DNA of 32,267 nucleotides from Purshia tridentata (GCA_003254885.1 QANT01006228.1:1-32267), one strand, 5' to 3'. Positions 10,694-22,241 are shown, numbered from the stretch's first letter. Notes: generated by a model from the letters alone, not told the origin. Translations and numbers: made by a program.

Positions 10694-12749
10694 AAATCTT
10701 CTTTTTTTTTTCCTTGAATAGAAACCTTCATATTATAAACTTCATTTGATAAAAACAAATAAAGAGAAGCTTTTGAACTTTTCATGAAGGCCAATTTTGA
10801 ATTTCCCATTAATGATGAAAATAACAAAAGATAATCAACCCACTCACACTTAGAAATTAATGTGGAAATATCACACACAAGAGATGCACTTATTAACTAT
10901 TAGAAAAAAGAAAAAGAAAAAAGAAGAAGCAGAATTCTTTGCATGGGACCATGGGCCCTCTGGATGGCTGATTTTTGGTTGTGGCCACATTCAATAAGGA
11001 GGGGGGGTTGGGTTTGGCAGTGTTTAGTGAGAGATTTGATTCTCTTTCTTCAGCAAATGCAAAACAGACCCACCACCACCACACCACTCCACTCCATTAC
11101 CTTCCATTCCATGACACCTCCTTGAGCGTTTTAATTTTTTGCTTTTCTAATTCAATTCCTCTGCTGCTTTCTTGTGACTGCACCCATTAATTATATATCA
11201 TCACCAACAGTGGCTCTACTCCAAACTAGTAATACTGTACAGTAGTACATACCACACATACTACTTACTCATAAATTATAATAGCACCACTGAACCTCTC
11301 CCACTGACATTATCATAAATATTTCCTTACCACCTCATCATGCATTCTATCTTCACCCTTTAATTTATTACTCGTGCACATTGAAATTCTTTTTATTATT
11401 TTTTATTTTTTATAATGTTTGATACTATGAAGTTTGAGAGAAAAAAAATACAAAATACAAAGTTCAAAATTGTATAGAAAGTATCGAATTAAGTGTCTTT
11501 TGTTATATTGATTGTTGGGTAGCATTCATGGACGGTACTTGCCATGTGCTTGTACTACATGCCATGAAAGAAAAGAAAACACAAGCATGGAAAGTGGAGC
11601 AAAATTACATATGGAATAGATATATAGCACCTTCCATTTGCACAAATAATTGTGCCAAGGAAAGAAAAGTATTGGTTGGATTGAAAAACTTGCTTTATTC
11701 TGCTTTGTTCAATCAGCAATGATACAATAATCGATTAGCTAGCAGAAACTAGCAATATTATAAGATTTACCAATATTACCTTAACATAAATTTTAGATCA
11801 AATACAAAAACTATGAATATTGACAACAAATAACAAAAAGGGAAAACGTACATACCATTCATTCTAAATAGTAAGTGATCGAGCTATGAGAATTAGAATA
11901 ATTTGAGTAATATATACTAATATTGTGAAAAACCACAAGAGAGAAAGTTAAATTAATTCAAGATTACTATTCCTTTATATAATTTTCTTATAATAAAGAA
12001 GGTATACAGATCATCTGATTATCTTGATTTGAATATATATGAGTATGCCATCAATCACCGAATCCACTCCTTAATTTCTTGTCTTCCCTAATCTAAATAA
12101 ATAAAGAAGGAAGACAACTAAAATGGACTATGTGCTTGTCCACTAAATACAAAATGGGAAACTATACTGTGGTAATAATCGAGCTGAGTGATGCTTGGTT
12201 TGATTTAGGTAATTGTACACTAAGTAGTCCTTTAACAAGTGTCCATATCACTAGCTACTAGTTCCTCCATTACGTGCTTTGTTAACTCACTTTTATGTTT
12301 GTGAAAGATGGAATAAAATATAGAATGGTTGGAAGCACAAGTTCCATATTTGGTTCCACTATTTCCAACTAAATTTATAATATTTAATTTGAAGTGTATT
12401 AGTGAAAAATAATTATTCATAAATAATAAAGAGGGTTCTTGCATCAGACAACAGATGAACATACGCATGGTGTTGCAGGCTGAAACTTTATTAAGTACAT
12501 AATAAAGAAATATTTTTTCTTAATAAACAAGATTTTGCGCGGTACGTTTGTGGGTTGTGATTAGGAATAGGTAGTAGGAGTGTTTTTGGTGTGATACTAA
12601 AGTGTGGATAGTGGGTAGACTACTGTAGAGGAGTGGTGGAAGCTGTGTAGAATGCGATATATATATAATTTGATAGTCTGATTATAAATTTAAATCACAC
12701 ATTTAGCTAATGATCAACTTAATCAATTATTTAAATTTATAAGTTGGTT
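10694..12749. other. Intergenic, no supported gene
   Basis: The stretch 10920-11350 is less AT-rich and has low repeat content: GGGACCATGGGCCC near 10945, a G run at 11000-11006, CCACCACCACACCACTCC near 11072. It gives short ORFs on both strands but no recognisable protein. It could be an untranslated or promoter-like region of an unseen RNA. The rest is AT-rich with nothing identified. Confidence 0.4.
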
Positions 12750-12779
12750 TGTGTGTGTGTGTGTGTATATATATATATA
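12750..12779. repeat. Compound (GT)n(AT)n microsatellite
   Basis: About eight GT units followed by about seven AT units without interruption. Confidence 0.9.
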
Positions 12780-14367
12780 AAATAATGTTCTCTTGTAAGA
12801 CCATAAATTTGGATCATATATTTAATGAATTTTCAAACCTAATTAGTGACAAAAGAATATTTTTGTGGGTGCTCCAATTTAGCCCCAACAAATTTTTTAT
12901 AACCTCAACACTATGAAAATTCAATTTTCAATAATACTCTAATGCAAATTCACCAATAAAGACATATCATTTAATTATAATTTTTTTATTAAAAAAATCT
13001 CACTTAAACCTATACCCAACACTCTCTAACCAAAACCCTAAGCTCACTAAAACATACTCTCTAAATTTTCCCTCTCTGACTCAAATAAGGGTAATATCGA
13101 CGAATTGATCAATACTCAAATTGCGGTTTGGGAATATTCAAATAAAGTATATTTATCATTCTTTTTTGAGTTTAAACAAAGAAAAATTCTTATTTCAAAA
13201 ATTAGGAATCGTGACGTATTTTAGCGCTCACACCAAAGCCAAATATGTTGTATGATGTTTAGTAGCAAGAAAAGGGTGTTTGGTAGATGCCAATCGAACA
13301 TTCTAGCACATATTCGATAAGTAGATGTCGAACCTCCAGTAAGATGTTTGGGGCACTAGTAGTGCCCAATGATTTGCAATTAAAAGAAGAAAAAAAAAAA
13401 GTTCAAGAGCAACCCCAATGTGTTGAAATCATCAATAATTAAACATCTATGATTCAATATATATATATTGCAACCCAAACAGAATTTATTTAAAAAATAA
13501 TTTAAAATCAACCTCATAAATCTATAATTCAATGTTGAGTTCGATGGTGATGGTGTTGAGTGGTGATGATCTAGGATTTGAATGTTACTTGTTGGGTATA
13601 AAGAGTAGCACCTATTTTTTATGCATATATATATATATATATAAGAAAAAACAAAGTCCACTGGAAATTAAGTAAAAAGAAAGAAAGAAAGAAAAAGAAA
13701 AGGGAAAGGAATTGGAGAAACCTAGAAAATGAAAAAGAGTGGTTTATAGGAGTTTGTGGGTCAAGGAAATAGATGGGAATGGTTGGATTAAGAATAAAGA
13801 AATGTAAATATTTTAAAGTTGGTGTTGGTGTGTCTTCAACACAAGGAAAAATGCGCCTGATTTCATGATATCTTGGAAATGATGACTACTCGCATTACAA
13901 GTTCAATACATCTTAATCCCATAAAAGACCATAAGATAAAAACAAACAACATGGATATATATTGCTCAACCAAACTTGAGTATACATTGTACCTTTCAAT
14001 GGATTGGTTTAACCTCAAGGATGATGATGATGATAACTAAGGAAGGTTTATATAATCAAAATATATAAACCAAGTCAATTGAGCTCATTTCAATATATAA
14101 AGGCTCTTTTCCTTTCCTTTTTGCTTTTTTGGGTTTCCAATTTTCACATTTCACAGCTTCAATATTGTACTATATATAACGAGCAATTATTAGTTTTATA
14201 TTAAATAATTAATGTAATTTAGAACCTCTTTCGGAGTTATATAACATGTCAAGCACACGAACATATTTAATTGAAGGAGACTTTTGGGGACATTAAAATT
14301 ACTGGTTCATAACATTTATTTCTTTAGATTTCATGTAAAATATATAAAGTTTCCACATGTTTATAGT
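12780..14367. other. Intergenic, no supported gene
   Basis: Includes a TA tract at about 13625-13642, a purine-rich AAAG tract near 13674-13710 and a near-perfect palindrome at 13348-13369. GAGCAACCCCAATGTG at 13407 resembles the start of a Tourist-type MITE, but I could not find its inverted partner. No gene. Confidence 0.45.
13348..13369. repeat. Short near-perfect palindrome
   Basis: TTGGG(G)CACTA then G then TAGTGCCCAA: ten paired bases with a single bulged G. It may be the centre or end of a decayed element. No protein-binding role can be assigned. Confidence 0.6.
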
Positions 14368-14450
14368 AAAGGAAAAAGATTTTGTGCCCTAATCTAATGT
14401 AGCAAGTTTATTTTACACACATCACTATTAATTGCCATATTATATTAATA
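14368..14450. repeat. Dispersed repeat, copy 2
   Basis: GAAAAAGATTTTGTGCCCTA, then CACATCACTATTAATTGCCA, parallels the copy at 8160-8345. It lacks the GGCACA inverted motifs of that copy, so this one is shorter or rearranged. Confidence 0.45.
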
Positions 14451-14715
14451 TTATTATTGTTAAAAGATTATTTTACCCAGCCTAAATCTTATGATTGAAA
14501 TTACAACTTAATTGATAAGAGATGTGTAATATCTTCTCCATTGAAACGGTGCAATAGTGATCATTAAAACAGTGCAATCTTAAGAAACCTCTCCGTTCTG
14601 TAATTGAAACAGTGCAACTATTCTATGCATATCGATCAATCATAATTCAACTAAAAGTTTAATTTTATTTTAATTAATTGAACTAGAAAGTTGCGGAAGT
14701 AATAAAATATATATA

Positions 14716-15110
14716 GAGGACTGCTATCCACCGTCTTCATCCATCCTCCACCGATCTTTTCTTTTATTATTCTTATTTTACAATTTATTTTCATGATCAG
14801 AATCATTCATCTTGTAGATAATTAAAGATCATCTCTGTAAAAAAATTAAATTAAATCGAAAATTGTTTGATCATGTAATTGTTACAAATAAATTAACGGT
14901 GCATTAAATTGTTACTATAACCGTTTGTTTATTTGGTCACAATTATATAACGAAATGATTTTCGATTTGGTTGATTTTTTGTAGAGATGATCTTCATAGT
15001 TAGATCTAAAAAATTAATGATTCCGATCATAAATTTATATTGTGAAATGAAAATAATAAAGGAAAAGATTAGTAGAAAAGGTAGATTGGAGAAGGTGAAT
15101 AGTATTCTCC
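14716..15110. mobile_element. Foldback element, copy B of a local family
   Basis: Arms of roughly 150 bases pair along nearly their whole length. On the left are GATCTTTTCTTTTATTATTC, GATCAGAATCATTC, AAAGATCATCTCTGTAAAAA and AAATCGAAAATTG. The reverse complement of the right part has AATCTTTTCCTTTATTATTT, GATCGGAATCATT, GAAGATCATCTCTACAAAAA and AAATCGAAAATC. The outer ends also align (GGACTGCTATCCACC at left, GGTGAATAGTATTCTCC at right). The centre is near 14920. I see no clean target duplication, although both flanks contain AAATATA. It has no transposase. Confidence 0.75.
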
Positions 15111-16724
15111 TTAAATATAAGAGAAAATATATGAAAACTGATGCACTCCCAATGCCACTATTTATGGCAAATGACTTAACACAAATGAAACCATAAAGAA
15201 CTCTGGTCGTTAGAGTAGAGAAATCACCATAGTTAATTAGAGTTCCTCAAATATGAATTTTTAGGGTTCTAAAATTTGGACAATTATTTTTTTAAGAGAT
15301 GACTTTAGGTTTATCTTTGTAATTTTAGTTTTGCAAGATTTTAAAAATGGTTAAAATAGTAATTTTAAAGATTCATTTGAAATGTCATGTCATTAGGACC
15401 TTATTAAGGCATCAATTATTAAGAAACTCTCTAGAATTACCTAAGTAAAATAACAAATTTGATCGAGAATAGAAATGATAAGTTAGTTGAGTTGGGTCAC
15501 TCATCATTATCTCTCATCTCTTCTTCAAACTTCAAAGAATATTATATAAATTATAATGTCATTGTCTCTAAGGTACGTATTGTCTGAAATGTGGTTTGGT
15601 CCTAGCTAACTAAGTAGCTAGGAGGCAATTAATGGAGTCTCCAGCACATTCCAACAAATTCAAGACTTTGTTTCCTGCCCCTTGCCCCAAGCACAGCTTC
15701 AATTCAATTTGCTTGCATTAGACAAAGTTAAAAGCATATGTATTCAAGCTTGGTGGACACATAAGCAATTAGCTCAGCATTCAAAGTTTCCACACTATTT
15801 GAAAAAAGTAAAACAACACAGGGTTGACTTGCCCTGTTGTGTATTGACTCGATGAAGTATGTTCACACCATTGCTAGGCTAAACTAAATTTGTTCACTTA
15901 ATTATTCGGATTATATGCTTGTTTTATCTTTATTTCTTTTTAATTATTTTTTAGATAGAAAAAAGAAAAGAAAAAGATTCATAATTCTTTTTTGGGTGTG
16001 TGACATTTACATTCATGCAATCATATTTAACTTTTTTATTTATAATACATGATATTTAGGATTAAAACAATAAAACAAGCAGAATAAAACATACAAATCC
16101 CTTTGACTATATATACATAATGATTTACTTGTTGAAAATAAATAAAATTCAAAAAGAATCCAAATTTGAGTGATTAAAAAAGAATAACATTAGTTAGTAA
16201 ATAAAATTTGTTAAAGTGCACAATGAGTATGATCCATTATATATATCTGGACTCACTGATTTACTTTAACCTGCATTTTTCTTTTATATATTTTCTTGGA
16301 GGACATGTTAATTAATTTATAGCATATATGGTTGTGCCAAAGCAGAGTAGAGCTAAAGGTATTGTCACATAGTAGTACAAAAGACAGGCACATTAAATTA
16401 ATTATTTAAGGTACGCTTTACCCACCTGCTATTGAAACCAGGGATAAGATCAATCAATTCAATTCAACTCAACATGTTGAGTGTTGATCCGATCTTGAAT
16501 TCTTAAACCTAATTCTTTTCACATAATTCCACCAAATTAGTGATAAAAATTAAAATCATGGGATATTAGAAATCTCCAAACACCCATGTGAATCCTGCTT
16601 TTGTATTTTTTTAATGTTAATGAACTAATAATTATCTTAAGTCATTTTTTTTGGGTAAATTAATTCATTTCAAATCGACAATGGTGTTAGGAATTTAATA
16701 TAATATATTTGACCATTGTACGGC
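15111..16724. other. Intergenic, no supported gene
   Basis: AT-rich. It holds a hairpin at 15601-15622 (CCTAGCTA and TAGCTAGG around a 6-base loop) and a perfect 16-bp palindrome at 16467-16482. No coding or RNA gene recognised. Confidence 0.5.
16467..16482. repeat. Perfect 16-bp palindrome
   Basis: ACTCAACATGTTGAGT is fully self-complementary and flanked by GATC-containing arms (AAGATCAATC on the left, GATCCGATCTT on the right). The CATG core could be bound by a dimeric factor, but this is speculative. Confidence 0.6.
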
Positions 16725-16806
16725 TTTGATTATGCTTATGCATTTGCAAACCGAGTAAAACGGCAGGTTTGGTTATTCTTATGCATTAGCTAACCGAGTA
16801 AAAGGG
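16725..16806. repeat. Tandem duplication, period 43 bp
   Basis: TTTGATTATGCTTATGCATT...AACCGAGTAAAACGG is followed directly by TTTGGTTATTCTTATGCATT...AACCGAGTAAAAGGG. There are two copies with several substitutions. Confidence 0.75.
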
Positions 16807-17066
16807 ACAAATTGATTCCCTTTAGACTCTTTTTTAATAAATAAATGAAAAGAAGAGGAAGACAAGAATCAAATTCTCAAACACAAACATAATATACTTT
16901 AAAAAAAAAAAAAGGATCAGGATGAGTAATATATTCTACAATTTACTGCCCAACTCTCTTATAATGGTTGAATATATTCATTTACATAAACATGTTTTCA
17001 AAAATTTTATTTTTACAGGAAATGTAATCAGTAATGCAATCACGAATGATGATAGAAATAATTTTA

Positions 17067-17350
17067 GGCCAAAAGATCTTTTTTGTCCCTGTATTATGGC
17101 GAGTCGCATTTTGGTTCCCGTAATTTTAATTTATATTTTTAAGAACTGTGTTTTCATTAATATCACAATCAAGTTTAATTCGTCAAAATTGAAATAGAAA
17201 ATACCGACATGGCACCATCTGATTGACTCTAAAATAGACGATTTTAACGGATTGCAATATCAATAAAAATACAATCCTTAAAAAATATAAATTGAAATAA
17301 TGAGTACCAAAGTGCGACTTGTTTAGGGGACAAAAAAATTTCTTTTTGCT
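17067..17350. mobile_element. Foldback MITE, Mutator-type, with 9-bp target duplication
   Basis: The element is bounded by a perfect 9-bp direct repeat ATAATTTTA (17058-17066 and 17351-17359), the size expected for Mutator-like elements. Its halves pair over about 130 bases. On the left are GGCCAAAAGATC, TTTTTTGTCCCTG, GAGTCGCATTTTGGT, TTAATTTATATTTTTAAG and CCGACATGGCACC. On the reverse complement of the right are AGCAAAAAGAAA, TTTTTTTGTCCCC, AAGTCGCACTTTGGT, TCAATTTATATTTTTTAAG and GGTGCCATGTCGG at the centre. Length is 284 bases and there is no transposase. An ORF crossing the left half is a by-product. Confidence 0.85.
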
Positions 17351-17359
17351 ATAATTTTA

Positions 17360-17934
17360 CTAACAAAAGCTGTGGTAAGGGGTAGAAGAAAGAGATGATA
17401 ATAGGAGAGGGGGGAGGGAAGGAGAGGGGAGAGCTCTCTTGGCCGACCCTTTGGTGGGGCCAAAGCAAAGAAAAATTGCGTGATGCCATTCCAAATCCAA
17501 GCACTCTCTTTCACAATTCACATTACCTCTCAGCTTCCTACTTCCCTTTTCTCTCTTTTTTGGTGGCTTCCCCCTTTCTTTATCACCTCCATTAATTAAA
17601 GTTACAAATCCTTCTTGGTTTTGGGGAAGATCACCAATACCAACTTAAACTTTTCTTGGGAGATTCACATTCACTCCATTTTCTTTTGAATTTTTAAATT
17701 ATTTCCCACAAATACCTCTTCCTAACTACTAGTAATAGGCTGGTTGGGGATATAAAAATTAAATCAATTTACTATCTAAATTTTAAAAAATTTACAATGT
17801 CACACCTCCTTTCAAGTTTGTTAATATTTCTGTTATAAATAATGGTATTTTAGTCTTTTAAGGTTAGTTTTTTATTATTAAATAATAAATAATTGAATTA
17901 AAAATAAATAAAGAAAAGGTTGAGAGCCCAGCAA
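17360..17934. other. Intergenic with a purine/pyrimidine-skewed block
   Basis: 17393-17432 is almost all purine (GGAGAGGGGGGAGGG type), followed by CTTGGCCGACCC/GTGGGGCCAAAG, which can form a GC-rich hairpin at about 17439-17466. A CT-rich stretch follows. It resembles promoter or leader sequence, but no ORF nearby has a recognisable protein. Confidence 0.35.
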
Positions 17935-18212
17935 CCCGTAGCCCCCGGTCCTCCTTCCTCCGCCTCCTCCAATCGGCAAGAATTTTTTATGTGTAACCGA
18001 TACACCACTATATGGTATAACCAATCCAATATATAAGGGTATTGTTGAAAGACATGTTTATCTTTGTAAGATATAATATTAATAAGATTTAATCATATTA
18101 TGGCACATATATTAATTACATCATGTGGCGGTATATCGGTTACACTGAAAAATCTCTCCTCGTTGACCACCCCTCGCAGCCCCCAGTCCTCCTGCCTCTG
18201 CCTCCTCTCGTC
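17935..18212. repeat. Inverted-repeat element flanked by C-rich direct repeats
   Basis: Arms at about 17979-18007 and 18126-18155 are inverted copies around GTGTAACCGATACACC / GTGTAACCGATATACC, giving an element of about 177 bases. Outside lie two diverged direct copies of a C-rich block at 17935-17976 and 18171-18212 (AGCCCCCGGTCCTCC versus AGCCCCCAGTCCTCC, then GCCTCCTC). The flanking copies are far too long for a target duplication, so this may be a composite, or a segmental duplication separated by a MITE. Confidence 0.5.
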
Positions 18213-19659
18213 GACCACCCCCCCCACACCTAGCTCAAACATTTTCATGCCTACTCTGCATTACCAAATAAACGCCATTGATCATTAATAGAAAAACACT
18301 TGCTTTACTAAGTACAAGAAAAAATGTAACATTTTTCTCCTCCATGAGTTGTTTCCGGCCCCTAATAAATTCCTTAATAAGTTACTAGGGAAAAAGATAA
18401 ATAATATAATATGAAAAAAGAAAAAGAAAAAACAGTAATAGCCAAGGATTGAGAACCAATATTCTAGTAAAATTGTTTAAATATATAAATTATAAATAAA
18501 CGAGAAACTTTATATAGTCTACTCAAAATTTATCGTTATAGGTGTTTAGAATTAGCTCGAGTGGTGGTAAATGATTAAAAAAATGAGTAGAGTTAATATA
18601 AGTTTGCTCTCCAATTAAACATTTACAGTTATCATTTAAAATAAAAGGCATTTGAAATAAATCAACATATATAGAAGGAGAGGAATAGTTTCAACAGGGG
18701 TCTAGTACTCCAATGATCATTACAAGCATTTATTTGATTAATTTTTTTAGTATAATTTGTTTTTTTCTGAGAACTTGTGCAACCATTTCTCTTATTATTA
18801 AATGATTGTTAAATAATATATTCAATGGGAAAATGATCATTAGAATAATTTCGTATAAATATTAGGACCTTTTTTAACATATATATTCTTTTGTTTTTAA
18901 CTGATAATAATCTTTCTTAACTTTTCAAAAGTTATTTTAATTTTGACTCAAATACTTAATACTAAATTTTTCCAAGGGAAGAAGTTTGGGGTTTACAATT
19001 AATTTGAGGTTATCTTCCTCCTATTTCATTACCATTCTTTAAAGAAAAGAAGTATAAAGCGACACGATAATGAGAATATGAAGCAATGTAATGAATGGCT
19101 AGTGCATATCTAATTTGATGGTTTGAAATTTATTTAATTGATTTTGTAAGTCCTTAATTTTCCTTTTTGTCAGACGGAAATGAAAAATTAAATCCTCAAC
19201 TAATTAAGTTCTAATTAGAATGTTAATTACCACATACAAAATTTTTCATATATATTTAACGTGCCTTCCAAAATTTGGGTGCTCAATTTTATGAATTAGA
19301 ATATTGAAATGATGAGTTTCATATAAAATAAATTTAATTAGAATAGAATATTGAAATGCATGCAGCTTGGTCGACACTCAATGTTATAGTTAATATACAG
19401 CTAATCTAAACATAGATATAGGAGTGATTTTTGGCATTTATCTGTAATGATATGGAATTGATGATTTTCCACATAATTTGAATCTTGCAAAGCAAGAAAG
19501 GGTTTGGGTTTTGATAACGATTATGATATATACGAAAGTGCTAATTCCATCCAGGACATAAAGAGAGATTGGATTTTAAAGGATCCTATCTTGATTATAA
19601 CAATTTATAATATCAATTTCTTGATCATTTATCGTACTAAACTATGAGGGTTACTCAAA
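18213..19659. other. Intergenic, no supported gene
   Basis: A C run follows immediately (18217-18226). TAGCTCGAGTGG at 18553-18564 resembles a Pol III A box, but no B box follows at SINE or tRNA spacing. The rest is AT-rich with nothing recognised. Confidence 0.5.
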
Positions 19660-20080
19660 CATTTCTTATCAATAAACCAATTAAAGATGACCATGAATCA
19701 AAAAGAAAAAAAAAATCAATCAATCAATTAAAGATAATCACTACAACCAATCAAAACTATAATTTTGGGATTTCCTAACCTTTTTTTTTTTTCTTCTTTT
19801 ACTTTGTCCTTGATTAAAAAGGCCATGTTAGTCATTTGGCATTTATAAAGAGTCCAATATATATGAAATTAATCTACGTACATCTCAAGCGCGCATTTCT
19901 TATCAATAAAACCAAAGATAACAATGAAATCAATCAATTAAAGATAGTCATTACAGCCAATCGAAACAGTACATTTTGGGATTTCCTAATTTTATTTTTT
20001 TCTTTGACTTTGCCCTTAATTAAAGGTTAAAAGGGCTATATTAGTCATTTGGCATGAATATTTAGTCAAATACATGAAAT
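19660..20080. repeat. Diverged tandem duplication, period about 234 bp
   Basis: Copy 1 (19660-19868) and copy 2 (19894-20080) share, in order, CATTTCTTATCAATAAA, ATCAATCAATTAAAGATA, TTTTGGGATTTCCTAA, a T-rich block, GACTTTGCCC/TACTTTGTCC, TTAGTCATTTGGCAT and ATGAAAT. Small indels and substitutions are spread throughout, so the event is not recent. It lies about 0.4-0.8 kb upstream of the candidate promoters of the ligase gene. Confidence 0.75.
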
Positions 20081-20480
20081 CAAAATCTTCATCAAACACT
20101 AATTAATAAGAAAGTCTTGTAAAAGGTAAAAAAGATAGAAAACCCAACAACCATGCAATTTGGTCGGAGGTATAATTAATGGTGTGATGTTTTCTCCATT
20201 TTCTAAGATAAGGAAGCCAGGCAAGAGCAAACATAGCTGTTGAGGGTTTGAATCTTCACAGCCAAGTAAAATTATTAATTTCTAATTAATTATCTTTTTT
20301 CTTGGGCATGAAGATTTACTAAAAACCAATTCAACCATATTAAATCAAATAACTAGAAAATACTGAAACCCAAAAACAAAGAAAATAAAATAAATCAATA
20401 GGTTGAGCATTGGAAAAAAAATAATAATAAATAAAATAACTAAATAAAGAGAGAGGTAGGCAAAGCTGGCGAGAGATGCA
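20081..20480. other. Distal upstream region of the ligase gene
   Basis: AT-rich DNA with no ORF of interest. It leads into the TGGGCC-TATAAAAA motif pair at 20481-20495. Confidence 0.4.
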
Positions 20481-20495
20481 TGGGCCATATAAAAA
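20481..20495 (+). promoter_or_regulatory. Candidate promoter: TGGGCC next to TATAAAAA
   Basis: TGGGCC (20481-20486), a site II-like element bound by TCP factors in plants, abuts CATATAAAAAC, a strong TATA match at 20488-20495. A GC-rich GCGGCAGCGG segment and a C/A-rich leader-like stretch follow. If used for the ligase gene it implies a leader of about 1 kb, possibly spliced. It could instead drive a separate short transcript. Confidence 0.35.
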
Positions 20496-20880
20496 CAATT
20501 CCAGCGGCAGCGGTAGCGGCAGAGAGACCTGCACGCTCAACAACAACTACAACTACATCGATCTACATCACTCTTTCAACAGCACCTTCACATTTTCTCT
20601 CTCTTATTTATTATTATTAATTGTTATTTTTTTAAAACAAATTTATTTTGTTGGGGTGAAAAAACTAAAACCCTTTTGTGAAATGTTAAATGGGTAATTG
20701 TTTGTTTTTTCAAAAATGGTGGTATATTTAATTGGTGAAGGGGATGTGTTGGTGTTGGAAATAACAAGCACGAGACTCCCTCTCAAGAAAAGCCAAACCC
20801 CCGCGAAGAAGAAGAGAAGCAAAGCAAAGCAAGGCAATTAAAAAGGAGAGATCAAACAAAGAAAGAAAGAAAGAGCAGAA

Positions 20881-21006
20881 TATAAGGGTGTCTCTCTCTT
20901 GGACTGATTCGATTCAATCGCATCTATCTCTTCCCAAGCTCCCTCTCCTCTCCTATTCTCTCTCTCTCTACTTTCTCTCTCTCTATTTCTCTCTTTCTCT
21001 CTCTAA
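20881..21006 (+). promoter_or_regulatory. Candidate proximal core promoter and CT-rich leader
   Basis: TATAAGGG at 20881 is followed by long CT tracts (to about 21006), the pyrimidine-patch pattern common around plant transcription starts. The leader continues with purine-rich and CT-rich segments to the ATG at 21582. Which of the two TATA motifs is used cannot be decided from sequence. Confidence 0.4.
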
Positions 21007-21115
21007 TCTATATTAACAAAGCTATCTAGAGGGGGCATAGCAAACAAGGAAGGCCAACCAACAAAGAGAAGAGAAAGAAAGAAGAAAAAGTAGGTGAAAA
21101 CAAAGTGCCAAGTAA

Positions 21116-21178
21116 ATGAGAAGAAGCAAGAATGGTGCTGATGATGCTCAAGAAGGTGGTGGTGGTGGTGCCCTCTGA
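21116..21178 (+). promoter_or_regulatory. Upstream ORF 1 of the ligase gene (20 codons)
   Basis: ATG at 21116 (AGTAAATGAG) encodes MRRSKNGADDAQEGGGGGAL and stops at TGA 21176-21178. It lies in the probable 5' leader about 400 bases before the main start. A leader ORF of this kind usually lowers translation of the main ORF. It matters only if this part of the leader is present in the mature mRNA. Confidence 0.4.
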
Positions 21179-21188
21179 ATACCCCTGA
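21132..21188 (+). promoter_or_regulatory. Upstream ORF 2, overlapping uORF 1 in another frame
   Basis: ATG at 21132 (AGAATGG, A at -3 and G at +4, a good initiation context) encodes MVLMMLKKVVVVVPSEYP, ending at TGA 21186-21188. The GGT repeat is read as Gly in uORF 1 and Val here. A third very short ORF (ATG CTT GTT ATG TGG TAG) occurs near 21368. Confidence 0.4.
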
Positions 21189-21581
21189 TTCATTTCCTTT
21201 CCTTTCTCTCTCTCTCTTTCTGATTCCTTCTCTTATTTCTCTGAAAAGTATACAACTCCTATCTCTCTGTTTTTTTTGTCATTAAATTTTTTGGGTTTTT
21301 AATTAAATTCCTTTTGGTTAGTACTTATTGAATAGTCTGCCTTTGGCTTGGTAGATAGGCATCTTTCATGCTTGTTATGTGGTAGCGTTTATTTTTCTTC
21401 ACATTGCTCTCCATTCCCCTCATTAATTAACTTCCTCTGCCATCTTCTGCTCTTACCAATTTCCAATACCCCATCTCTCTCTCTCTCTATTCCCTCCTAT
21501 TCATACATAATACATTCATTTATATATCACAACCTTCTCTTCTATATCATCATCATCATCACCATCAATCTATAATCTACA

Positions 21582-22207
21582 ATGGCAGTTCAAGCTCAAT
21601 ACCCATCCAACATCCTCTTTCTAAACAGGTTTGCAATCTCTCTTCTGCTTCACTAATTTTCTCTATATATTTTCAATCCATTTCTATCTTATCTAATCCA
21701 TCTTTGGTTTTTATTGATTCTGCAGAAACGCACAAGAAGGGCATGATTACTCATTGCAAGCCCAAACAGGAGGCTTTCTTGATCAATCTCAGATGCTATT
21801 CAACAATGGAGGAGTAGGAGGTAATTAATCAATCAATTAACTTCAAATTCATTTATTTTTCTTCAACTTGTTGATTACCCAATTCAGTTTTTGGGCCATT
21901 AAAACCAATTCAATCAATATAGATTGTTTTTTTTTTTCTGTTGAATTGACTTTGTAACTCTGTTTGATCACAACAGGCAATACTAGTACTAACAATCTGC
22001 GCAAAAGAGGAAGAGAGACTTCAGCTGCCACTGAAATCACACCAACAATGATTCCCTTCTCTTTGCAACAGTCCCAACCTCCTCCTCAGCTCATCGACCT
22101 CTCTCAGCTCCACAACCACCATCCCAATGTCGTCTCCACCGGCCTCCGCTTATCATTCGGAGACCAACAACAACAACAACAGCAACAATTACAACAGCAT
22201 CACAATC

Positions 22208-22241
<34 letters not shown>

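Noticed and set aside
14987..15196. 69-codon ORF
   Set aside because: It lies mostly in the right arm of the foldback at 14716-15110.
16922..17197. 91-codon ORF
   Set aside because: Its second half is the left arm of the MITE at 17067-17350. No domain was found.
18553..18564. Pol III A-box-like TAGCTCGAGTGG, possible SINE or tRNA
   Set aside because: No B box (GGTTCGANTCC) at suitable distance and no cloverleaf could be drawn.
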